A stretch of 6,715 nucleotides of DNA from contig CALIIG010000250.1 in the NCBI GenBank assembly GCA_938018155.1, positions 1 to 6,715 of the forward strand, read 5' to 3'. Positions 1-5,800 of the stretch are shown here, in pieces. The position numbers and the translations under genes were made by a program. This DNA is from an uncultured Prevotella sp. Lineage in GTDB: Bacteria; Bacteroidota; Bacteroidia; Bacteroidales; Bacteroidaceae. The notes beneath the pieces are model-generated. The model was not told where the DNA came from. It was given only the letters and a program-made list of their open reading frames with translations, and did not search any database. The stretch's first letter is position 1. Each line of letters starts with the position of its first letter.

Positions 1-125
1 GGACGAGCAGGAAATAGGAAAAATGGCTTTCCGAGGCCTCGGATGAGCAGAAAACTGGAAAAAATGGCTTTCCGAGGCCTCGGATGAGTGGAAAATTGAA
101 AAAAAGGTGTTTCCAACCCCTCGGA
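1..125. repeat. Array block A: TCCGAG-GC-CTCGGA palindromes
   Basis: Perfect 14-bp palindromes TCCGAGGCCTCGGA lie at 30-43 and 71-84. A third, at 112-125, has a diverged left arm (TCCAAC) with an intact right arm (CTCGGA). The end of another unit is cut by the window start. The spacers carry TGAG directly after the palindrome and TGG or GTG before the next one, which distinguishes this block from the later ones. Confidence 0.9.
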
Positions 126-152
126 GAGCCAAAGAATGCAGAAAAACGCTCG

Positions 153-289
153 TCGTCGGCTGACGAAACGCAGAAATTGCGAGAAAACGCTCGTTGTCGG
201 TCGACGAAACGCGAAAAACGCTGAAAAATGCTCGTCGTCGGTCGACGAAATGCGAAAAACGCTGAAAAATGTCTGTTGTCGGCCGACGA
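153..289. repeat. Array block B: TCGTCG-GY-CGACGA palindromes
   Basis: There are four copies, at 153-166, 194-207, 235-248 and 276-289. The copy at 235 is perfect in its arms. The copies at 194 and 276 have left arm TTGTCG and the copy at 153 has right arm TGACGA, one mismatch each. The central dinucleotide is GC or GT. The spacers after the copies at 194 and 235 are nearly identical (GCGAAAAACGCTGAAAAATG), suggesting recent duplication of those units. Confidence 0.92.
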
Positions 290-316
290 AACACAGGAAT
301 TGCCGAAAATCATTCG

Positions 317-495
317 TCATCCATGGATGAAAACGAAAAAGAGGCAAAAAAACAGCTATCATCCACGGATGAAAGTGAAAAAACGGCGAAAAGCATTCAT
401 CATCCGCGGATGAAAGTGAAAATTTATCCAAAAGCACTCATCATCCGTGGATGAAATGCAGAAAACGCGAAAAACTGCCCGTCATCCGTGGATGA
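317..495. repeat. Array block C: TCATCC-RY-GGATGA palindromes
   Basis: There are five copies, at 317-330, 359-372, 400-413, 441-454 and 482-495. All ten arms are identical to TCATCC or GGATGA. Only the central dinucleotide varies: AT, AC, GC, GT, GT. The single 42-bp interval in the array lies between the first two copies. The spacers are much less conserved than the palindromes, so the arms appear to be the constrained part. Confidence 0.93.
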
Positions 496-585
496 AAGCG
501 GAAAAACGGCGAAAAGCAGAATCAACGAAAATAATCCCAGACTTCGCTCAAACGCTTTGGTATCAAGAAAGCACTTTGACAGAAA

Positions 586-618
586 GGACATTGAACAGGG
601 AGCTGCCTACCAATGTCC
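586..618 (-). terminator. Possible operon terminator hairpin
   Basis: GGACATTG (586-593) and CAATGTCC (611-618) form a perfect 8-bp stem. A nested AGG/CCT mini-stem (597-599 and 606-608) lies inside the 17-nt loop. In the operon's direction the stem is followed directly by TTTCTGTC, a short and interrupted U-tract, about 125 nt after the stop codon of the hydrolase gene. On the plus strand a run of five T lies ten bases beyond the stem, so orientation is not certain. This may be a rho-independent terminator or only a transcript-end structure. Confidence 0.4.
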
Positions 619-632
619 ATACGCTCATTTTT

Positions 633-668
633 CAACACACGGCAGATGTTCTTTCGCGTGTTGATAAG
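633..668. repeat. 36-bp imperfect inverted repeat, copy 1
   Basis: The outer arms CAACACACG (633-641) and CGCGTGTTG (655-663) pair with one A-C mismatch, and a short inner arm pair AGA/TCT surrounds TGT. The element ends in ATAAG. A second copy with the same arms and a different inner loop starts 65 bp further on. It does not match the 41-bp array in sequence or architecture. Confidence 0.85.
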
Positions 669-697
669 TTCGAAAGCGCGGGGCTCAATTTCTCAAA

Positions 698-733
698 CAA
701 CACACGGCAGATAATCTTTTGCGTGTTGATAAG
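698..733. repeat. 36-bp imperfect inverted repeat, copy 2
   Basis: CAACAC (698-703) pairs with GTGTTG (723-728), and inner AGA/TCT arms surround TAA. It shares most bases with copy 1; the differences fall mainly in the inner loop and the stretch just after it. In operon orientation it begins 11 bases after the hydrolase stop codon, with three T after the closing stem. It therefore could form the first 3' structure of the mRNA and may act in termination or transcript stability (inference). Confidence 0.85.
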
Positions 734-734
734 G

Positions 735-756
735 CTCTGTTAATTACTGCACAGAG
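735..756. repeat. Small inverted repeat across the hydrolase stop codon
   Basis: CTCTGT (735-740) and ACAGAG (751-756) form a perfect 6-bp stem with a 10-nt loop. The loop contains the TAA stop (746-744, minus strand). The short stem means it could be chance. Confidence 0.4.
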
Positions 757-2837
757 AACTTGTATATACAATGGCTGCTATATTTTTTCCCTGTTTCGAG
801 CCATACGTTAGGCCATTCGGGATGGTTAGGGCTGTCGGGATAATGCTGTGTTTCCATGCACACGGCCGAATGTTTGGGGTAACGATAGCCATGCTTACCG
901 GCAAAGGAAGCGTCGAGAAAGTTACCTGTGTAAACCTGTATGCCCGGTTCGTTGGTAAACACCTGTAACATAATCCCCGTTTTGGGGCTATACAGCGAGG
1001 CTGCCACCGTGCTTTCATCAGGTTGTCCGTTGTGCCAAGTGTTCAAACACCAGTTATGATCAAAACCATGTGCATTGCGCGTCATGGCAAAACGTTGGTT
1101 ATTGATGTCTTTGCTCAATGGTGTAGGCTTGCGGAAATCCATGGGTGTACCAGCAACTTTCAGCATTTGACCTGTAGGCATATAGGTTGTGTCGGCAGGC
1201 GTATAGCGGTCGGCATTGATGTAAAGCAGTTGGTTTTCGCAGTGTTGTGAGGGATTGCCATTGAGATTGAAGTACGAGTGGTTGGTCATGTTGATAACCG
1301 TTTTCTTGTCTGTTGTAGCCTCGTATCTAATGTCAATGGCGTTGTCAGCCGTAAGTGTATAACGCACAGTGGCACGCACAGTGCCGGGAAAACCATTGTC
1401 GCCATCAGGCGAAACAAGGCTCATCTCTACTGTTGAGTCGTTAAGTTGCTTGCCATCGTACACCTGATACTGCCAACCCGTAAAGCCTCCGTGCAGACAA
1501 TGCCCATAATTGTTGCGAGGCAGCTGCACTGTTTTGCCGTCTACAACAATGCGTCCCTGGTTAATTCGGTTGGCATAACGCCCGATGGCTGCACCGAAAT
1601 CCGACCCGAAATGCTGATAATCGGCATATTGAGCAATATTATCATAGCCTAAAACGACATCGCGCAATGTGCCACGCCTGTCGGGGACCATGATTGAAAC
1701 AATGCGCGCTCCAAAGTTTGTCAGGCATACCTCCATGCCCTTACTGTTAGATAGCGTATAGAGGTGAGTGCGTTTACCCTTGATATTGGCCTCGAAATCA
1801 TTGAGGTACAGTCCTGAACGCGTAGCTACACCACGGTTATCAGACTTTATCACAGGAACTGTTTCATTCTTCTGAGAGTCTTTTTCCATCATCACTGAAG
1901 GCCAACCGTCAGTCCAAACTATACGGCTAAGCCATACCACCCGACCTGCATCAGGGTCGGATGCCTTAAAACCATGATAAAACATGTAGTCGTTGCCAGC
2001 GTCATCGGTAATCAGCCCGGCATTATGTCCCGGCCCCAATACACTATCGTCTTTATCCAGCAATATGTTGTAATGGTTGTCAAGCAGACGCTGGCCGGCT
2101 TTGTCTACATATGGTCCGAAAAGACTTTTAGAGCGGCCAATGGTTATCCGGTATGTGCTGCGAGCCCCTTCACAACATGTTCCTGTCGACCCGAAGAGGT
2201 AATAATACCCTCCTCGCCGCCTGATATAAGTAGCCTCCATAAACGTTCCTGCAACCTTGCGTGGCTTAGCGCCTTGCTTTACATGCAAGCCATCGGCAGT
2301 CAACTCTACACCGTAAATGCCATGAAACGAACCGAAGAAAAGGTATTTCTTACCTCCGTCTTCAATATAAAAGGGGTCAATACAGTTTTGAATACCAATC
2401 TGCTTGCTTGTAAACATACATCCGCGGTCGACAAAGGGACCGGCAGGATTATTGCTCACAGCAACGCCAATACCTGCATCCCATTCCCCGCCCCATACTG
2501 ATTTGGCATAGTATAGATGGTATTTACCGCCAACGCGCTGAATATCGGGTGCCCAGATACCGCCTTTCGGCAGCCATTTGGGACGCGAATTGTCGGTAAA
2601 GGCCGTGCCCACCAACTTCCAGTCAACAAGGTTCGCCGAGTGGAAAATGGGGACATTACGCATATCCTCTGTAGCATAGAGATAGAATGTCCCATCTTCT
2701 GCGCGTATCACCGTAGGATCGGGTGCGCTCATGTCTATCACCGGCTGTCTGTTAGTTACAGTTTGTGCCAATGAAAACTGGAGGAATTGCGGTACGAATA
2801 AAATCGCTGTAAGGATTGTTTTTGCTAAATGTTTCAT
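744..2837 (-). CDS. Secreted GH43 arabinanase-like hydrolase fused to aldose 1-epimerase (mutarotase)
   Basis: This is a 697-residue exported two-domain enzyme. Residues 1-24 form a signal peptide (hydrophobic core then FSLA|Q) with no lipobox cysteine, so the mature protein is probably periplasmic or secreted. Residues about 33-316 form a GH43 five-bladed propeller. D40 in SAPDPTV is the expected base, D154 in CIDPF the pKa modulator, E201 in TFMEATY the acid, and H271 in GPGHNAG the usual central histidine. The YYYLFGS, CCEG, STYRI and GPYVDK motifs resemble GH43 alpha-L-arabinanases and arabinofuranosidases; endo or exo action cannot be decided. After a linker at about 317-341, residues 342-697 form a full GalM-type mutarotase. 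R420, H449 (CLHGG), H520 (TNHSYFNLNG), D593 (FDHN) and E662 (METQHYPDSPN) match the family's active-site set. GH43 enzymes invert configuration, so a fused mutarotase could re-equilibrate the product anomer (inference). The start is supported by the signal peptide and by the TAATG junction with the upstream HTCS. No frameshift is visible between the domains. An aldose 1-epimerase is normally a separate protein of about 350 residues. Confidence 0.95.
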   Translation of the reverse strand: MKHLAKTILTAILFVPQFLQFSLAQTVTNRQPVIDMSAPDPTVIRAEDGTFYLYATEDMRNVPIFHSANLVDWKLVGTAFTDNSRPKWLPKGGIWAPDIQRVGGKYHLYYAKSVWGGEWDAGIGVAVSNNPAGPFVDRGCMFTSKQIGIQNCIDPFYIEDGGKKYLFFGSFHGIYGVELTADGLHVKQGAKPRKVAGTFMEATYIRRRGGYYYLFGSTGTCCEGARSTYRITIGRSKSLFGPYVDKAGQRLLDNHYNILLDKDDSVLGPGHNAGLITDDAGNDYMFYHGFKASDPDAGRVVWLSRIVWTDGWPSVMMEKDSQKNETVPVIKSDNRGVATRSGLYLNDFEANIKGKRTHLYTLSNSKGMEVCLTNFGARIVSIMVPDRRGTLRDVVLGYDNIAQYADYQHFGSDFGAAIGRYANRINQGRIVVDGKTVQLPRNNYGHCLHGGFTGWQYQVYDGKQLNDSTVEMSLVSPDGDNGFPGTVRATVRYTLTADNAIDIRYEATTDKKTVINMTNHSYFNLNGNPSQHCENQLLYINADRYTPADTTYMPTGQMLKVAGTPMDFRKPTPLSKDINNQRFAMTRNAHGFDHNWCLNTWHNGQPDESTVAASLYSPKTGIMLQVFTNEPGIQVYTGNFLDASFAGKHGYRYPKHSAVCMETQHYPDSPNHPEWPNVWLETGKKYSSHCIYKFSVQ

Positions 2838-2839
2838 TA
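2835..2839 (-). promoter_or_regulatory. TAATG stop-start overlap (translational coupling site)
   Basis: On the minus strand the HTCS stop TAA (2839-2837) shares its last base with the ATG (2837-2835) of the GH43-mutarotase gene. There is no room for a separate promoter. The sequence just upstream is A-rich (AATAAAGA) with no clear Shine-Dalgarno, as is common in Bacteroidetes. The arrangement implies one transcript and probably termination-reinitiation coupling. The overlap is seen directly; coupling is inferred. Confidence 0.8.
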
Positions 2840-5800
2840 TTCTTTATTAAATTCTTTGGGCAAAATGCCAAACTGTTCATAGAAGCATTTGGTGAAATAA
2901 CTCGGACTGGAAAAGCCCACACTGTAACATACTTCGTTCACCTTCTTGTCGCCTATTTTAAGCATTTCAGCAGCCGCTTTAAGTCTTTCTATACGTATAT
3001 AGTTGTTGGGCGACTGGTCTAATGTGCCACGTACCTTGCGGTTAAGACTCGTGCGACTCATGTTCATCTCGGCCGCCAAGAGGTCTACGTTAAAGTCGCT
3101 GTTACTTATGTTGCGCATAACGGCCGCCTTTAACCTTTCCAAGAACTCGGCATCAGCAGGACTGATAGAGGCAGATGATGCCGAAACAAATGGCGAAGTA
3201 GCATACATCTTCTTTATTTCCTCGCGTTGCCGTAACAGGTTTTGCACAGTTTGTGAAAGGAAATCCATGGAGAAAGGCTTCACAATGTACGCATCTGCAC
3301 CACTTTCCATTCCCTCCATCTTACCTCGTTCAGAGGTAACGGCCGTTAATATGATTACAGGAATATGTGAAAGGTCGACATTGTACTTGATGCGGCGACA
3401 TAGTTCCATACCGTCCATGGGTTCCATCATCACGTCAGTAACCACAAGGTTAACATTGTTACGCTCCATTTGCAGTAAAGCACTTTCTCCATCAGTAGCC
3501 GTAATAATATTGTATTCTCTTTCTAAACATCGCTTTTCATACTGCAGCATCTGCACATTATCTTCAACCAGCAGCAGCGTATATGGTTTAGCCTGCGCTT
3601 CCTGTATAGTTTCAGGTTCAGCTTTCACTGTTATTGCGTCTCCCTTTCCATTGGCATCCAGTCTTACAGGTACATCTTGTACCAAGGGTAAGGTAAGCAC
3701 AAACACGTTCGTATCGGTTTCATTTCCCATACGTAGGTGACCATTGTGCAGCTCGGCCAGTGAACGAGCGAGGGCCAAACCAATGCCTGTGCCCGATGTG
3801 GAGTGCTCGGCAGTATCAATACGGAAGAAAGGTTCGAATATCCTTTCACGCAGTTCCATAGGGATAATATTGCCATCGTTAGCCACGATGAAGAATAGTT
3901 GCGTATCATCGGTTTTCAATGTCACAGAGACATACGACAGACAGTACTTTACAGCATTATTAATCAGATTGCTTACGATCTTGGTAAACCCTTCATGGTC
4001 AACATATCCATGCAGGTTACTTTGCAGAGAGAGCGTGGCATTGATATTCTTCTCACGCATTACCGAGCAAAATCTGTTATAAACATCGGTAACTATCTTC
4101 GTAAGGTTGCAATATTCGAAATTCAGACGCAAGCCATCTTTCTCTGTCTTGCGAAAATCTAATAGCTGATTTATCAGATCGGTAAGCCTCCGCGTATTTT
4201 CATACATGATATTGAGGTCGTCTTTGACATCATTGTCTTTTACTTTCTGCGTGCTGAGAATATTCTCTAAGGGACCTAAAATCAGTGTAAGCGGTGTCCG
4301 TATCTCGTGTGCCACATTGGTAAAGAAGTGTATCTTGCTCTGGTATAGTTCCTGTTCTTTACGCGTTTCGAAAGCTTCCATAGCCAGCTGGCGACGTGTT
4401 TCGGAGCGGTGGTTCCAATAACGCATTAGCAACCATATTAAAATACTGAGCAAAACTACATAAAACAGTTTAGCCCAGAAAGAAAACAGAAAAAACGGAC
4501 GCACATCAATGTCTAACTTGTACACATTGGGGTAGGTCTTTCCATTCTGGTCTTTCATACGCACTATTAGCTGATAAGAACCGGCAGGCAAATTGGCATA
4601 AGTCATAAAGAAGTCTGCCCCCAACGATTGCCAGTCTTTGTCGAAACCTTCAAGCTTATACTCTAACGAGCCCCAATTCTGTCTTGAATAGCTCAAGGGT
4701 ACAACATGTAATCTAAAAGCATTTTGATTGTAGGCCAACGATAACTTATGGGTAAACACGATGTTCTTTTCCAAAGGTGTATCCTTCGTGAAATTATCCA
4801 CGTGTTCGTTCCCTATATATAGGTCGGTAGCAACAAGTCGGGGTACGCGCTGTTCTTTTTTAAAAGCCGAGGGCGAAAAACGCACAATACCACTAAGACT
4901 TCCAAAATAAATACGCCCACGCTTATCAATGAGTGAAGAGTTATAGTTAAACTGGTTATCGAGTAACATCGTACGGTTATTATAGGTGCGCACGTCACCA
5001 TTATGAGGATCGTAGCGTACGAAACCGGCATAACCCGAAAGCCAAAATACTCCATCGCGATCTTCCTCTATGCGGAAGAAAGTAGACGTACTGTTAAGAA
5101 TTCCTTGCTGCAAGGGTTTGAAACGGTGAGTCAGAAAGTTAAACTTACACACACCTCCTCCCTGCGTTGTCACCCAAATGTTTCCATTACTGTCTTCAAA
5201 TATGCTCAGGGCCTTGTTTGATGTAAGCCCCGATTGGGTTGCTTTAAAGTTTTCCCATCGGCCATTATGCCGCATAAATACGCCATTGGTCTGTGTGGCT
5301 AACCACAGGTTCCCATGCGAATCAAAACTTACATCATTGATGAGCACTGGAGGGACGGCCCTGTCATAGATAAAGGTCTGGGTACTGGCGTTGTAGGTAC
5401 ACAGACCACGTATGGTACCAAGGCACATTACGCCCTGTGGTGAACGCGCTATACTGAAGATCGTGTTATCGTGAAGCGATCCCGGACGACCGTCAGCCTT
5501 GAATGTTTTCACAAGTCGATGGGTATGGGTATCAATGATTCGCAGGCCCGAAGCAAATGTGCCCACCCACAATTCATTATCATTTACACAAAGACCATGT
5601 ATATTAGGGAATGCATTGCTATCCACAATATAGCTAAACGTTTCACTATCAGGATCCATACAGTTCAGCCCACTATCTTCTGTCCCTATCCATATCTTCC
5701 CTTGTTTGTCCATAACCATTTCGCGCACACGACGCCCATGTAATCCATTCTCACTACCTTGCGGTACGAAACGTTCAAAGATGGGATGTATGGCTGGTAG

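Larger units (their letters stand above)
1..522. repeat. Tandem array of 41-bp units, each with a 14-bp palindrome
   Basis: Twelve complete palindromes begin at 30, 71, 112, 153, 194, 235, 276, 317, 359, 400, 441 and 482. Successive spacings are 41 bp except one of 42. The first three bases (GGA) are the end of a further unit, 40 bp before the first complete one, so the array continues to the left. Each palindrome is 6+2+6 and is followed by a 27-bp A-rich spacer (28 bp once) with a loose pattern of the type AAnGCnGAAAAACGCnGAAAAnTG. Three arm families occur in contiguous blocks. A weak remnant may sit at 523 onwards, after which the periodicity is lost. Because 41 is not a multiple of three, the array cannot encode a repeating peptide. 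The function is unknown; candidates are a protein-binding array, a structured RNA, or a genus-specific tandem repeat. Confidence 0.95.
523..743. other. Intergenic stretch with several inverted repeats, no gene
   Basis: This lies between the end of the 41-bp array and the 3' end of the operon. An open frame continues out of the array to 743, but it has no recognisable protein signature and reads straight through the inverted repeats, so I do not call a gene. I see no convincing Bacteroidetes promoter (TTTG plus TAnnTTTG) on either strand. The content is a GGACATTG/CAATGTCC hairpin and two copies of a 36-bp inverted repeat. Confidence 0.7.

Noticed and set aside
136..454. Three overlapping small plus-strand reading frames in the array
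   Set aside because: They are read-throughs of a 41-bp nucleotide repeat in shifting frames, with no domain and no promoter or ribosome-binding context.
1..522. CRISPR array (short palindromic repeats with regular spacers)
   Set aside because: The spacers are similar to one another rather than unique, the repeats are only 14 bp and change family along the array, and there are no cas genes in the window.
447..743. 98-codon plus-strand reading frame
   Set aside because: It starts inside a block C palindrome, crosses the hairpin and both 36-bp inverted repeats, and has no recognisable protein features.
523..743. Promoter for a plus-strand gene
   Set aside because: TTTG-like fragments occur but none pairs with a TAnnTTTG box at proper spacing, and no plus-strand gene follows.
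1..743. Insertion sequence or tRNA remnant
   Set aside because: I see no transposase fragment, target-site duplication or tRNA cloverleaf; the inverted repeats are short and internal to tandem units.
1974..2501. 175-codon plus-strand frame opposite the GH43 domain
   Set aside because: It is antisense to a well-supported catalytic domain and has no recognisable family, so it is a shadow of the real gene.
3003..3740. 245-codon plus-strand frame opposite the HTCS receiver and AraC domains
   Set aside because: The opposite strand encodes intact receiver and helix-turn-helix motifs; the antisense product is serine- and leucine-rich with no domain.
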